A stretch of 64,000 bases of DNA from Thiohalophilus thiocyanatoxydans (GCF_004366735.1 NZ_SOQX01000001.1:434001-498000); one strand, 5' to 3'. Shown: positions 53,964 to 63,459, numbered from the stretch's first letter. Notes: generated by a model from the letters alone, not told the origin. Made by a program: numbers and translations.

Positions 53964-53993
53964 TTGCCTGTCTGTTAACAGATACTTTACAAT
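53964..53993 (+). promoter_or_regulatory. ccoN promoter candidate with palindrome in spacer
   Basis: TTGCCT (53964-53969) and TACAAT (53988-53993) are 18 bp apart. Between them TCTGTTAACAGA (53971-53982) is a perfect 12-bp palindrome that could bind a repressor. No TTGAT-N4-ATCAA box was seen between ctaB and ccoN, although cbb3 operons are often FNR/ANR-controlled. The leader to the ATG at 54113 would be about 110 nt. Confidence 0.45.
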
Positions 53994-54112
53994 ATTAGGA
54001 TATCTTCATATACCAGAGGGGTTTTCTCGGGTTTCCTGTGCTGGCGCGGGACGCGGGACTGCCCCTTTTAAATCTATATTACCTGATTCAACCTAGAACC
54101 AAGAGGCGTTAT

Positions 54113-55567
54113 ATGGCCCACTCAACTGCGCAGGCTACGGAGCAGTATAACTACGATATTGTCCGCAAGTTCACCATTATGACGATTGTCTGGGGTGTGC
54201 TGGGGATGTTCGCAGGCTTGTACATAGCATCCGAACTTGCCTGGCCCTTTTTGAACTTCGATATTCCGGAAATCACCTTTGGTCGTTTGCGTCCGGTGCA
54301 TACCACGTTGGTGATCTTCGGTTTTGGCGGTAGCGCCCTGTTTGCCACCTCCTATTATGTCGTGCAGCGGACCTGTCAGGTGCGGTTATACAATGATGGA
54401 CTGGCCAATCTGACTTTCTGGGGCTGGCAGGCGTCGATTGTTCTGGCGGCCATCTCCTATGTCATGGGTTACACCCAGGCACGCGAATACGCCGAAATGG
54501 TCTGGCCGATCGATATCCTGATCGCGGTGACATGGGTGGCCTATTTTTGGATTTATGTCCAGACCCTGCGCCGTCGAAGCCAGCCGCATATCTATGTCGC
54601 CAACTGGTTCTTTATCGCCTTTATTCTTGCCACAGCCCTGTTACATATTTTTAACAACATGGCTGTGCCGGTCAGTATGTTCAGTCTGGAGTCCTACAGT
54701 CTGCATGCCGGTGTCCAGGATGCCATGACTCAGTGGTGGTACGGCCATAACGCAGTGGGCTTTTTCCTGACTGCCGCCTTCCTCGGGATGATGTATTACT
54801 TTGTGCCCAAGCAGGCCGGACGTCCGGTTTACTCCTATCGTTTGTCGATCATCCATTTCTGGGCACTGATATTCCTGTATATGTGGGTCGGTACTCACCA
54901 CCTGCACTGGACAGCGATTCCGGACTGGACCTCGACACTGGCGGCCACCTTCTCCATTTTGCTGCTGATGCCCTCCTGGGGCGGGATGATCAACGGCATC
55001 ATGACGTTGTCAGGCGCCTGGGATAAGCTGCGTACCGATCCGATTATTCGCTTTTTGATCGTGGCGTTATCCTTCTACGGCATGTCGACGTTTGAAGGAC
55101 CGCTGATGTCACTCAAGAGTGTAAACGCGCTGTCGCATTACACCGACTGGACCATTGGCCACGTGCATTCCGGTGCGTTGGGGTGGGTGGCCATGATTAC
55201 CTTCGGCTCGCTGTATCACCTGATTCCGCGCCTGTGGGAAACCAAAATGTACAGTGAGAAGCTGATCTATCTGCACTTCTGGCTGGCGACTATCGGCATC
55301 GTGCTGTATATCACTGCCATGTGGGTAGCAGGTATTGGTCAGGGCTTGTTACTGCGCGCGTTTGATGAGTACGGTAACCTGGCTTACACATTTGTGGAAT
55401 CCGTTGCCTTCTTGCATCAGCCGTATGTCTTCCGTGCGTTGGGCGGAGCATTCTTCGTCGTCGGGATTGTCCTGATGGCGTTCAATACCTACATGACTAT
55501 CCGCAAAGGAAATCGTGAACGGGCTGAACTGGATGCCAAACTGGCCGCGAAAATGGCCAAGGCCTAA
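54113..55567 (+). CDS. ccoN: cbb3-type cytochrome c oxidase subunit I
   Basis: A 484-residue haem-copper oxidase of the C family with about 12 helices. The phrases [20 protein letters not shown] (haem b ligand), [34 protein letters not shown] (CuB His pair) and [20 protein letters not shown] are typical. It reduces O2 at high affinity. The ATG at 54113 fits the family start; the frame is open further back to 54038 but lacks a good site. First gene of ccoNOQP. Confidence 0.97.
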   Translation: MAHSTAQATEQYNYDIVRKFTIMTIVWGVLGMFAGLYIASELAWPFLNFDIPEITFGRLRPVHTTLVIFGFGGSALFATSYYVVQRTCQVRLYNDGLANLTFWGWQASIVLAAISYVMGYTQAREYAEMVWPIDILIAVTWVAYFWIYVQTLRRRSQPHIYVANWFFIAFILATALLHIFNNMAVPVSMFSLESYSLHAGVQDAMTQWWYGHNAVGFFLTAAFLGMMYYFVPKQAGRPVYSYRLSIIHFWALIFLYMWVGTHHLHWTAIPDWTSTLAATFSILLLMPSWGGMINGIMTLSGAWDKLRTDPIIRFLIVALSFYGMSTFEGPLMSLKSVNALSHYTDWTIGHVHSGALGWVAMITFGSLYHLIPRLWETKMYSEKLIYLHFWLATIGIVLYITAMWVAGIGQGLLLRAFDEYGNLAYTFVESVAFLHQPYVFRALGGAFFVVGIVLMAFNTYMTIRKGNRERAELDAKLAAKMAKA

Positions 55568-55591
55568 AGAAAACAGGATTAGAGAAGCGCA

Positions 55592-56341
55592 ATGAAACAT
55601 GAAACTATTGAAACCAATGCCGGCTGGCTCATCGTCCTGACGCTGATCGTTATCAGTATCGGTGGGTTGGTCGAAATCGTCCCGTTGTATCTGATCGATG
55701 ATACGGTGGAAGAGGTGAAGGTCGCCGGCAAGGAAACTGTTCGGCCCTATACGCCTCTCGAACTGCGAGGGCGGGATCTGTATCTGCGTGAAGGTTGCTA
55801 TACCTGTCACTCGCAGATGGTACGTCCATTCCGTGATGAAGCCTTGCGTTACGGGCACTATTCCCTGGCGGCGGAATCCAAGTTTGATCACCCGTTCCAA
55901 TGGGGTTCCAAGCGCACCGGACCGGATCTGGCCCGGGTAGGCGACAAGTATTCCAACGAATGGCATGTACAGCATCTGATTGCACCGCGTTCGGTTGTGC
56001 CCGAGTCCATCATGCCGAACTATCCGTGGTTGCTGGAAAACAAGCTTGACTACAAGGATGTCGGGGATCGAATGCGCGCGCTGAAGATCGTCGGTGTGCC
56101 GTACACGGAAACCGAGGCGGAGTATCAGGCCAACGTCGAGCGTTTTGGTGAAGAAGTTGCCAAAAAGCTGGATATCAACTCGGCTGCGGACAACCTGGTT
56201 GCCCAGGCCAACCAGGGGAATTACGACGGTAATCCGAGGGTCGTCAGTGAAATGGACGCCATGGTGGCCTATTTACAGGTTCTTGGAACCATGGTTGATT
56301 TCAACCAGTTCGAAGATGGCCACTTTGTGAAATTCCGTTGA
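55592..56341 (+). CDS. ccoO: cbb3-type cytochrome c oxidase subunit II
   Basis: A 249-residue protein with one N-terminal transmembrane helix and a single haem c site, [20 protein letters not shown], followed by the [20 protein letters not shown] region and the Met-ligand region [11 protein letters not shown]. It passes electrons from CcoP to CcoN. Confidence 0.96.
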   Translation: MKHETIETNAGWLIVLTLIVISIGGLVEIVPLYLIDDTVEEVKVAGKETVRPYTPLELRGRDLYLREGCYTCHSQMVRPFRDEALRYGHYSLAAESKFDHPFQWGSKRTGPDLARVGDKYSNEWHVQHLIAPRSVVPESIMPNYPWLLENKLDYKDVGDRMRALKIVGVPYTETEAEYQANVERFGEEVAKKLDINSAADNLVAQANQGNYDGNPRVVSEMDAMVAYLQVLGTMVDFNQFEDGHFVKFR

Positions 56342-56353
56342 GTGTGACCTTCA

Positions 56354-56551
56354 ATGTATGACTGGATAAAATCGATTGTTTACTCCGGAGACGCGAAAAC
56401 CTTCCTGCTTTTCCTGTTCTTCTTTACATTTGTGGGCGTCATTTTATATGTGTTTACAAATCGAAAACGCAGCAGCCGTCTCGAGTCATACAAGAATATT
56501 CCGTTTGAAGATGATGATGTAGTCCATCGCAAGGATACAGACAATGAGTAA
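56354..56551 (+). CDS. ccoQ: cbb3-type oxidase subunit CcoQ
   Basis: A 65-residue single-helix protein (helix about 17-36, FLLFLFFFTFVGVILYVF) with a charged tail YKNIPFEDDDVVHRKDTDNE. CcoQ is a small stabilising subunit. Its stop codon lies 8 bp inside ccoP, implying coupled translation. Confidence 0.9.
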   Translation: MYDWIKSIVYSGDAKTFLLFLFFFTFVGVILYVFTNRKRSSRLESYKNIPFEDDDVVHRKDTDNE

Positions 56552-57452
56552 AGACAAAACCCAGAAAACAGTTCAGACAACCGGTCACGCCTGGGACGGT
56601 GATCTGCAGGAATTTAATAACCCCCTGCCGACATGGTGGCTCTGGGCATTTTATGCCACGGTCGTATTTGCCATTATTTACTGGATACTTTATCCGACGC
56701 TGCCGATTGGTGATACGTATACCAAGGGTGCATTTAACGATATCACCTATACGACCGAAGACGGCAAGACCGAGACCACACACTGGAATACCCGCGCCCT
56801 GTTTGAAAAAGAGATGCAGGAGGCGAGGGAAATGCAGGCCAAATATGTGGAACGGTTGAGCGATGCCTCCTACCAGGAGATCCAGTCGGATCCGGAGCAG
56901 AGTGGATTCGCCTTTTCCATGGCCAAGGTACTGTTTGCGGATAACTGTGCCGCCTGCCACCAGACCGGCGGTAATGGTGTTATTGGCATGTATCCGAACT
57001 TGATTGATGATGCCTGGCTGTGGGGCGGCTCCTTCGAACAAATCGAGCAAAGTATCCGTGAAGGTCGTCAGGGGAATATGCCCGGCTTCAAGGGGCAATT
57101 GTCATCACAGCAGATAGGCGATGTTTCTGCCTATGTTCTGAGCCTGTCCGGTCACGAGATGCCGGAAGATGAAATTTCCCGGGGTGAAGAGGTTTTTGCT
57201 GCCAATTGCGCCGTTTGTCATGGTAACGATGCCCAGGGCAAGACCGCGATGGGGTCGGCGAATCTGACCGACAGTATCTGGACTATCGTGGATGTGCCCG
57301 CCGCCGACAGTATGGAGGAGAAAAAATCCGCTGTTATGGAACTGGTAAGGGAGGGTAAATCCCGGGAAATGCCGGCCTGGAAGGAACGTTTGTCGGACAC
57401 TGAAATCAAGATTCTGACTTACTATGTGCACGAGATGGGCGGTGGCAAATAA
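56544..57452 (+). CDS. ccoP: cbb3-type cytochrome c oxidase subunit III
   Basis: A 302-residue dihaem subunit. The N-terminal DUF4405-like segment HAWDGDLQEFNNPLPTWWLW is followed by one helix, then two cytochrome c domains with CAACH (about residue 134) and CAVCH (about residue 221). NMPGFKGQLS and EMPAWKERLS carry the axial Met residues. It receives electrons from soluble cytochrome c. Confidence 0.97.
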   Translation: MSKDKTQKTVQTTGHAWDGDLQEFNNPLPTWWLWAFYATVVFAIIYWILYPTLPIGDTYTKGAFNDITYTTEDGKTETTHWNTRALFEKEMQEAREMQAKYVERLSDASYQEIQSDPEQSGFAFSMAKVLFADNCAACHQTGGNGVIGMYPNLIDDAWLWGGSFEQIEQSIREGRQGNMPGFKGQLSSQQIGDVSAYVLSLSGHEMPEDEISRGEEVFAANCAVCHGNDAQGKTAMGSANLTDSIWTIVDVPAADSMEEKKSAVMELVREGKSREMPAWKERLSDTEIKILTYYVHEMGGGK

Positions 57453-57484
57453 GCCAGCCAGACTCGAAGAATAACAGCCAGGGG

Positions 57485-57526
57485 GGGAGGGTACGTTTGC
57501 AGAACGCGGACGGCCCTCCCTTTGTT
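57485..57526 (+). terminator. probable terminator after ccoP
   Basis: GGGAGGG and CCCTCCC form a stem around a 22-nt loop that has a smaller CGT/ACG pairing, followed by TTTGTTAT. It separates ccoNOQP from ccoG. Moderately strong. Confidence 0.55.
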
Positions 57527-57620
57527 ATCTGTGGTCGTCGTGCGTAACAGGGCCTGAGCCGCTTGTCGTAACAGGTATCGTGTTACCGTATTGGTTATCT
57601 GAGATTAAAATGAAGCAGGA

Positions 57621-59018
57621 ATGACACAAACCGCCTATCAGTCCCGTATTCCGATTTATCCGCGTTCCGTCAAAGGTCGTTTTCGGACGATCAAGTACGC
57701 GGTGCTGGCACTCGCTTACGGGGTCTATTTCCTGCTGCCATGGTTGCGCTGGGAGCGGGAGAGCGGACCGACCCAGGCGGTATTGTTTGATCTGGCCGGG
57801 CGGCATTTCTATCTGTTCGATCTGGTGGTATACGCGCAGGATATTTTCTGGCTCGCCGGCGTACTGGTGATCTTTGCGTTGTTAATGTTTTTCGTGACCG
57901 GGCTGGCGGGCCGGGTCTTTTGCGGTTATTTCTGTTTTCAGACCCTGTGGACCGATGTCTATATTTTGATCGAACGGTTGGTACAGGGTGAACGTAATGC
58001 CCGAATCAAACTGGCCGAAGCCCCCTGGAGCAAGATCAAGTTCTTCAAGCTGGGGATGACGCACCTGCTGTGGCTGGTGATGGCGTTTGTGACCGGGCTG
58101 ACCTTTGTCCTTTATTGGGGTAATGCGCCAGAGCTGGTGCTCAGCTTCTTCCGTGGCGAGGCACCCTTTGCTGCCTATGCCACCACCTTGTTCCTGACGG
58201 CGACGACGTATGTGATGGCCGGACTGGCTCGCGAGCAGGTCTGTACCTATATGTGTCCCTATGCCCGTTTCCAGGCGGTGATGTTCGATCGCGATACCCT
58301 GATCGTCGCCTATGACGAGCAGCGCGGTGAGCGCGAGCAGGGACGGCACAAGCCTTCCAGGGACTACATGGAACGCGAGGCCCGGATCGCCGACAAGGTA
58401 GGCGACTGCATCGATTGCGGGTACTGTGTACAGGTCTGTCCGGTGGGCATCGATATCCGTAATGGACTGCAATACCAGTGCATCTCCTGTGCCCTGTGTA
58501 TCGATGCCTGCGATACCATTATGGACAGCATCGGTTATCCGCGCGGTCTGATTCGTTATACCTCGCAGAAGGCGCTTGAAGGAGAGAAGAGTAATCTCTT
58601 TAACCTGAAAAATACCGGCTATGCACTGGTGTTGCTGGCGGCGATTGGCATGTTGGTCTGGGCGATAACTCACCGCGATATGGTGGAACTCAGTGTTGCC
58701 CAGTTCCGTCAGCCGCTGTCGGTCACTCTCTCCGATGGCCGGATCCAGAACCGTTACGAGATCAAGATCAATAACAAAACAAGCCAGTCGGTCCGCTACC
58801 GGATCAGTATCGAGGGTCTGCCACGTGCCGAGCTGGATCTGAGTGACGACTCGAAGGTGACTATTGGTCCTGAAAACAGTCTCAAGTTAATTGCCAAGGT
58901 GAACCGGCGACCCGAGTCCGCGAAGGAGGGGCGTGAGACGTTCGATTTTGTGATCCATCAGCTGGATAGTGAACAGCCCCTGGAATCCCGCCGTACAACC
59001 TTTTTCTATACACCATGA
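57621..59018 (+). CDS. ccoG: cytochrome c oxidase accessory protein CcoG
   Basis: A 465-residue membrane iron-sulfur protein (RdxA/FixG). About five helices are seen, with a polyferredoxin region CIDCGYCVQVCPVGIDIRNG and CISCALCIDACD for two [4Fe-4S] clusters. FCGYFCFQTLWTDVYILIE is the NapH-like motif. A C-terminal Ig-like domain (about 365-460) follows. It reduces copper for cbb3 assembly. First of ccoG-fixH-ccoI-ccoS. Confidence 0.95.
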   Translation: MTQTAYQSRIPIYPRSVKGRFRTIKYAVLALAYGVYFLLPWLRWERESGPTQAVLFDLAGRHFYLFDLVVYAQDIFWLAGVLVIFALLMFFVTGLAGRVFCGYFCFQTLWTDVYILIERLVQGERNARIKLAEAPWSKIKFFKLGMTHLLWLVMAFVTGLTFVLYWGNAPELVLSFFRGEAPFAAYATTLFLTATTYVMAGLAREQVCTYMCPYARFQAVMFDRDTLIVAYDEQRGEREQGRHKPSRDYMEREARIADKVGDCIDCGYCVQVCPVGIDIRNGLQYQCISCALCIDACDTIMDSIGYPRGLIRYTSQKALEGEKSNLFNLKNTGYALVLLAAIGMLVWAITHRDMVELSVAQFRQPLSVTLSDGRIQNRYEIKINNKTSQSVRYRISIEGLPRAELDLSDDSKVTIGPENSLKLIAKVNRRPESAKEGRETFDFVIHQLDSEQPLESRRTTFFYTP

Positions 59019-59037
59019 ACACACCAGGGCCTTTGCC

Positions 59038-59862
59038 ATGACGGACATACTTTATTCACTACTTGGCGGTATGGTTGCTGTCTCGGTTGTATTCATGCTG
59101 TTGTATCGCTTCAGCCGGCTGGACGGCAAGATGGTCGCCGTGGTTGTCGCCTTGCTGGTAGTGGGTATCTACATGCCGCTGGTGATTATCAAATGGCCGG
59201 GTGCCGATGTGTTCGCGATCCATATTGCACTCTATCTGGTCACAGTCTATGTGCTGGGGATTATCAGCAGCCAGCGCGATGCGCGGCGCGAAGATGGCGA
59301 GACAGGGCGCTGGTTTCACTGGGGACCGGCGACAATTGTGATCTTTTTCATGGTGGTCATCGCCGTGAACTCCGTCTATATCCTGATGGCGCAAAAGGGC
59401 CTGGACAGCAAGGCAACCAACTGGCTGCTACCCGAACCGCGCGGCGGCGGGCAGGTCAGCTCCCACTTCCCCGGTACCGTGGCGCGCGATTTTCGCAAGG
59501 AAGAGGGGGAGTTCAACCAGTTTCAGCAGCAGATGAAGGAACAGGCGGCCCGTGGCTGGCAGATTCAGAAGGGCTGGGTGGGCGAGGCCCTGGCCCGGCA
59601 ACCGTCCCGCTTCAAACTGCGGGTGCTCGATCGAAACAGCACGCCGATCGGCGATGCCGAGGTCAGTGGCGTGTTCCTGCGCCCGGGCGACAGCCGGCTG
59701 GATCAGCCGTTTGAGATGCAGTCGCAGCCCGGGGAGCCCGGCAGTTATCGGGTCGAGCTGGTCCTGCCCGACGCCGGCCGCTGGGAGCTGTTGCTGCAGG
59801 TGCGTCGGGGTGAACAAACCCACGAGATCAAGGCCACCACGCGGATCGAGGCCGCTCGCTGA
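59038..59862 (+). CDS. FixH-domain protein with extra membrane helices
   Basis: About 274 residues. Four predicted helices (about 5-27, 33-54, 60-80, 100-123) are followed by a periplasmic FixH domain (RFKLRVLDRNSTPIGDAEVS, PGSYRVELVLPDAGRWELLL). Classical FixH has about 150-170 residues and one helix, which corresponds to the fourth helix here. FixH helps assemble cbb3 oxidase. The ATG at 59038 is chosen because the earlier frame runs inside ccoG. It lies 11 bp before ccoI. Confidence 0.8.
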   Translation: MTDILYSLLGGMVAVSVVFMLLYRFSRLDGKMVAVVVALLVVGIYMPLVIIKWPGADVFAIHIALYLVTVYVLGIISSQRDARREDGETGRWFHWGPATIVIFFMVVIAVNSVYILMAQKGLDSKATNWLLPEPRGGGQVSSHFPGTVARDFRKEEGEFNQFQQQMKEQAARGWQIQKGWVGEALARQPSRFKLRVLDRNSTPIGDAEVSGVFLRPGDSRLDQPFEMQSQPGEPGSYRVELVLPDAGRWELLLQVRRGEQTHEIKATTRIEAAR

Positions 59863-59873
59863 GGCGCCCGCCC

Positions 59874-62372
59874 ATGGTTGAGGAGCAACACAGCTGTTTT
59901 CACTGCGGGCAGCCGGTTCCTCCAGGCAGTCACTACCAGGTCGTCATTGACGGGCAGGCGCGGCCCATGTGTTGCCCCGGTTGCGAGGCGGTGGCCAACG
60001 CCATTGTCGAGGCGGGTCTGGACGACTTCTACCGTTATCGCACAGATAACGCCCCCAATCCCTCTCAACTGGTCCCGGATGTTCTGGAGACGCTGGATCT
60101 GTATGACCGGCCCGAGGTGCAACAGCGTTTTGTCAGTGGCGAACCCGAGGAGCGCGAAGCGGCACTGATCCTCGAGGGGATCACCTGCGCCGCCTGTGTC
60201 TGGTTGAGTGAGCGCCATGTCGGCCGCTTGCCGGGGGTGCTGGAGTTTTCCGTCAATTACAGTACCCAGCGCGCGCGGGTGCGCTGGGATGAGCGCCAGA
60301 TCCAGCTCAGTGACATCCTCAAGGCGATCAGCGCCATTGGCTATCTGGCCCACCCCTATGATCCCCGGCATCAGGCGAAGGTGCACCAGCGTGAGCGGGG
60401 GCGCGCCCTGCGCCGGCTCGCCGTGGCCGGGCTGGGCATGATGCAGGTGATGATGCTGGCCGTGGCGCTTTACGCCGGCGAGGACCAGGGCATGAGCCCC
60501 GAGATGATGCATTTTTTGCGCTGGGTCAGCCTGGTGATTGCCACGCCGGTGGTCTGGTATGCGGGGTGGCCGTTTTTCAGCGGCGCCTGGCGCGATCTGC
60601 GCCAGCGCCGGCTGGGCATGGATGTGCCGGTGGCGCTGGCCGTGGGCGGCACCTATCTGGCGAGCCTGATTGCCACCGTCAGCCGCGGTGGCGAGGTCTA
60701 TTTCGAGTCGGCCACCATGTTCGTCTTCTTTTTGCTCATGGGGCGCTATCTGGAGATGGGGGCACGCCAGCGCGCCAGCGCGGCGGTGGAGTCCCTGGCC
60801 ACCCTGCTGCCGGCACTGGCCACCCGCCTGGAGGCGGATGGCAGTGAATCCCGGGTCGGGGTGGCCGAGCTGGCTCCCGGGGACCGGGTGCGTATCCGCC
60901 CGGGCGAGACGGTGCCGGCCGATGGCGAGATCCTGCACGGCACCTCGAGCGTGGACGAGTCGCTGCTGACCGGTGAAAGTCTGCCCCGCGCCCGGCGTCC
61001 CGGCGAGGCGCTGATCGGCGGCGCAGTCAATGTGGAGAGTCCGCTGGACATGCGGGTGACGCGGGTCGGGCAGGACACGGTCCTCTCGGGGATCCAGCGC
61101 CTGCTGGACCGGGCCCAGAGCGAGAAGCCGCGGATTGCCCGGCTGGCCGAGCGGGGCACCGGCTGGTTCGTGCTGGGGGTGTTGGTGCTGGCGGCGGGGG
61201 CGGCGCTGGTCTGGTGGCAGATCGAGCCCGTGCGGGCCTTCTGGGTGGCGGTGGCGGTGCTGGTGGTCAGCTGCCCCTGCGCCCTGGCGCTGGCCACCCC
61301 GGTGGCGATGACCGCCAGTACCGGCCAGCTGACCCGACGGGGGGTGATTACCACCCGCGGCCATGCCCTGGAGACGCTGGCGCGAATCGATACCCTGGTG
61401 TTCGACAAGACCGGGACCCTCACCGAGGGCGAACTGCGTCTGGAGCAGGTGACGCCGCTGGGCGCGTTGCCGGCGGCGCGCTGCCATGCCCTGGCCGCGG
61501 CGCTGGAGCAGGGCTCGGAGCACCCGCTGGCACGGGCGATCGTCGCCGAGGCGCCCGAAACCGTGCCGGTCGAGCAGTTGCAGGCCACGCCCGGGCGCGG
61601 CGTCGCCGGCGAGATCGACGGCGTCGCCTATCGGGTCGGTAATCTGGCGTTTGTGCAGGAGCTCAGCGGCGCGGGGTCCGTACCGCAACCGGTCCCGGGT
61701 CAGAGTCCCGTCTATCTGGGCGCGTCGGACGGATTACTGGCGGTGCTGACGCTGAGCGATCAATTGCGCCCCGACGCCGCGCAGACCGTGGCGGCGCTGA
61801 TGGCACAGGGGATCGCGGTGCGGCTGTTTTCCGGGGATGAGCCGGCCACGGTGCAGCGGGTGGCCGAGCAGCTCGGGATTGCGCACGCGCGGGGCGGCCT
61901 GTTGCCGGCCGACAAGCTGGCCGGATTGCGCGAGTTACAGGCGCAGGGGCGCACCGTGGCCATGGTCGGTGACGGCGTGAATGACGCGCCGGTGCTCTCC
62001 CGGGCCCATGTCTCCATTGCCATGGCCAGCGGGGTTGAGCTGGCACGCAACAGTGCCGATATGATCCTCCAGTCCAACCGGCTGAGCCATTTGCCGGCTG
62101 CCGTGGATCAGGCGCGATCGACCCTGCGTATTATTCACCAGAATATCGGCTGGGCACTGGGGTATAATCTGGTAGCGTTGCCAGTCGCGGCCGCCGGTCT
62201 GCTTACCCCGTGGCTGGCCGCGCTGGGCATGTCCCTCAGCTCGCTGCTGGTGGTACTCAACGCCCTGCGCCTGTTGCGGCGGGAGGACGAGGCGTCGCCC
62301 GCGCCGGCGGCCCGCCGCACCGGGGTTCAGCCGCCGGACAAGATGGCGGATAATAAGGCCAAAACCGGCTGA
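59874..62372 (+). CDS. ccoI: copper-exporting P1B-type ATPase CcoI (FixI)
   Basis: An 832-residue ATPase. The N-terminal Cys-rich domain is CFHCGQPVPP ... MCCPGCEAVANAI. An HMA domain follows with GITCAACVWL (about 101), then eight helices with the CPC site SCPCALALATPVAM (about 467), the phosphorylation motif DKTGTLTEG (about 510), SEHPLARAI and GDGVNDAPVLSRA. It moves Cu+ to the periplasm for cbb3 oxidase assembly. A 647-residue antisense frame across it is a shadow. Confidence 0.96.
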   Translation: MVEEQHSCFHCGQPVPPGSHYQVVIDGQARPMCCPGCEAVANAIVEAGLDDFYRYRTDNAPNPSQLVPDVLETLDLYDRPEVQQRFVSGEPEEREAALILEGITCAACVWLSERHVGRLPGVLEFSVNYSTQRARVRWDERQIQLSDILKAISAIGYLAHPYDPRHQAKVHQRERGRALRRLAVAGLGMMQVMMLAVALYAGEDQGMSPEMMHFLRWVSLVIATPVVWYAGWPFFSGAWRDLRQRRLGMDVPVALAVGGTYLASLIATVSRGGEVYFESATMFVFFLLMGRYLEMGARQRASAAVESLATLLPALATRLEADGSESRVGVAELAPGDRVRIRPGETVPADGEILHGTSSVDESLLTGESLPRARRPGEALIGGAVNVESPLDMRVTRVGQDTVLSGIQRLLDRAQSEKPRIARLAERGTGWFVLGVLVLAAGAALVWWQIEPVRAFWVAVAVLVVSCPCALALATPVAMTASTGQLTRRGVITTRGHALETLARIDTLVFDKTGTLTEGELRLEQVTPLGALPAARCHALAAALEQGSEHPLARAIVAEAPETVPVEQLQATPGRGVAGEIDGVAYRVGNLAFVQELSGAGSVPQPVPGQSPVYLGASDGLLAVLTLSDQLRPDAAQTVAALMAQGIAVRLFSGDEPATVQRVAEQLGIAHARGGLLPADKLAGLRELQAQGRTVAMVGDGVNDAPVLSRAHVSIAMASGVELARNSADMILQSNRLSHLPAAVDQARSTLRIIHQNIGWALGYNLVALPVAAAGLLTPWLAALGMSLSSLLVVLNALRLLRREDEASPAPAARRTGVQPPDKMADNKAKTG

Positions 62373-62405
62373 GCCGGCCCGGCGCCGGACAGAGGAGTCC
62401 TCAGC

Positions 62406-62621
62406 ATGGAAATTCTTTATCTGCTCATCCCCATCGCCGTGGTGGTCATGGCCGTGGCCATTGGCGCGCTGGTGTGGGCGGTGCGCAGCGGGCAGTTTGA
62501 TGATCTGGAGGGACCGGCCCACCGGATATTGATGGATGATGACGATCCCCGCATTCCCCGCCGACGGGAGGAGGCCGAATCCTCCCGGAAGCCGGAACAG
62601 GATAAGGACAAGCCGACTTGA
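62406..62621 (+). CDS. ccoS: cbb3 oxidase maturation protein CcoS
   Basis: A 71-residue single-helix protein: MEILYLLIPIAVVVMAVAIG, then WAVRSGQFDDLEGPAHRIL, the CcoS signature, and a charged tail. It is needed for cofactor insertion into cbb3 oxidase. GAGGAG lies upstream of the ATG. It ends the known maturation genes of this cluster. Confidence 0.93.
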   Translation: MEILYLLIPIAVVVMAVAIGALVWAVRSGQFDDLEGPAHRILMDDDDPRIPRRREEAESSRKPEQDKDKPT

Positions 62622-62682
62622 TGCGCGGCCCCGGCTTTATTAGAATTTACTTATTAACGATGATGCCTTTTTGGAGAACCCG

Positions 62683-62784
62683 ATGAAAGAGATGTTCACT
62701 TTCCAGAATTTGCCCATGGTAATCGTGGTTGTGCTGATTGCCATTTCCTGGTTCAGCTTACTGACAGTCCTGATTGCCGGCTGA
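62683..62784 (+). CDS. 33-residue membrane peptide after ccoS
   Basis: The frame encodes MKEMFTFQNLPMVIVVVLIA, then ISWFSLLTVLIAG and stop. One hydrophobic helix fills most of it. TTGGAG stands 7 bp before the ATG, and the gene follows ccoS by 61 bp in the same direction. I do not recognise it. It could be a small oxidase-associated subunit, which is inference from position only. Confidence 0.5.
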   Translation: MKEMFTFQNLPMVIVVVLIAISWFSLLTVLIAG

Positions 62785-62999
62785 ATCCCGCCCCGGCCCC
62801 TTTACCGGGGAGGCGGTTCCGCCTCGTCTGGTAAGGGTGCGTTCCACCTACCTTACCGTTCTTTTCCTGCGCGTGGTTCCTGCGCAGCAGCCCCCGCTGT
62901 GGGCGAGTGCAATAACAAGGTTGTCGAAAATCCGCCCAAAGAGGTCTACGTTGTTGGCAGGGGACGCTGAACACGTGTTGGCAATCGCGGAGGTGTTTT
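62785..62999. other. spacer with several hairpins
   Basis: Three inverted repeats stand in a row: CCCCGGCCCCTTTACCGGGG (about 62794-62813), GAGGCG-GTTC-CGCCTC (about 62811-62826) and GGTAAGG ... CCTTACC (about 62832-62860), the last followed by GTTCTTTTCC. They may end the cco transcript or form a structured leader. No gene is seen. Confidence 0.4.
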
Positions 63000-63200
63000 A
63001 TGGCCGACAAGAAAGCGCAATCCCGTTCGTCCATCAGCATGCATGAAGGAATCGCGGTCTGGTGTGATTGCTGTTCCTGCGAGATCGAACCCTACTGGCA
63101 GGCGGTGGCAGACGAGCTGGGTATCGATCTGGGCAGTGACTATGAATCTAACAACGTGCCTGATAAGCCGGAGTCAATTCCCGGAGACTCTGGAAGTTAA
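63000..63200 (+). CDS. small Cys-containing protein of unknown function
   Basis: A 66-residue acidic protein starting MADKKAQSRSSISMHEG, with a CDCCSC cluster (about residues 22-27) followed by EIEPYWQAVADELGIDL. The Cys cluster could bind a metal. GGAGGT stands 6 bp upstream of the ATG, a strong reason to believe it is translated. Its stop codon TAA is the first three bases of the 36-bp inverted repeat arm. No family recognised. Confidence 0.6.
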   Translation: MADKKAQSRSSISMHEGIAVWCDCCSCEIEPYWQAVADELGIDLGSDYESNNVPDKPESIPGDSGS

Positions 63201-63459
63201 CGCGGAGGACGCGGAGTCGCAGAGGCGCGGAGAAATGAATTGTTATGTCGGTGTAGTCATTCTATTCGTGCGAGTTGACGCTGCGTAGTACGCAACCCGT
63301 ACTCATTCCGCAGGGCTGATAATTAACGCGGAGGACGCAGAGAAGATATTTTGTGGCCTCAGGCATAAGGCGGTGAGTTATTATTTTGTGCCATAACTCT
63401 TTTTCGCATTGGCAGCATTTTATTCTCCGCGCCTCTGCGACTCCGCGTCCTCCGCGTTA
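63198..63459. repeat. CGCAGAGG long inverted repeat with 36-bp perfect arms (family C, copy 3)
   Basis: The left arm (63198-63233) begins TAACGCGGAGGACGCGGAGT and ends CGCGGAGA; the right arm (63424-63459) is its exact reverse complement. A third, partial left-type arm TAACGCGGAGGACGCAGAGA lies between them at about 63322-63342. The 360-bp spacer between the small gene and rpoH holds no coding frame. Confidence 0.85.

Noticed and set aside
59745-61688. 647-codon frame antisense to ccoI
   Set aside because: A result of high GC at third positions; the sense strand has all P-type ATPase motifs.
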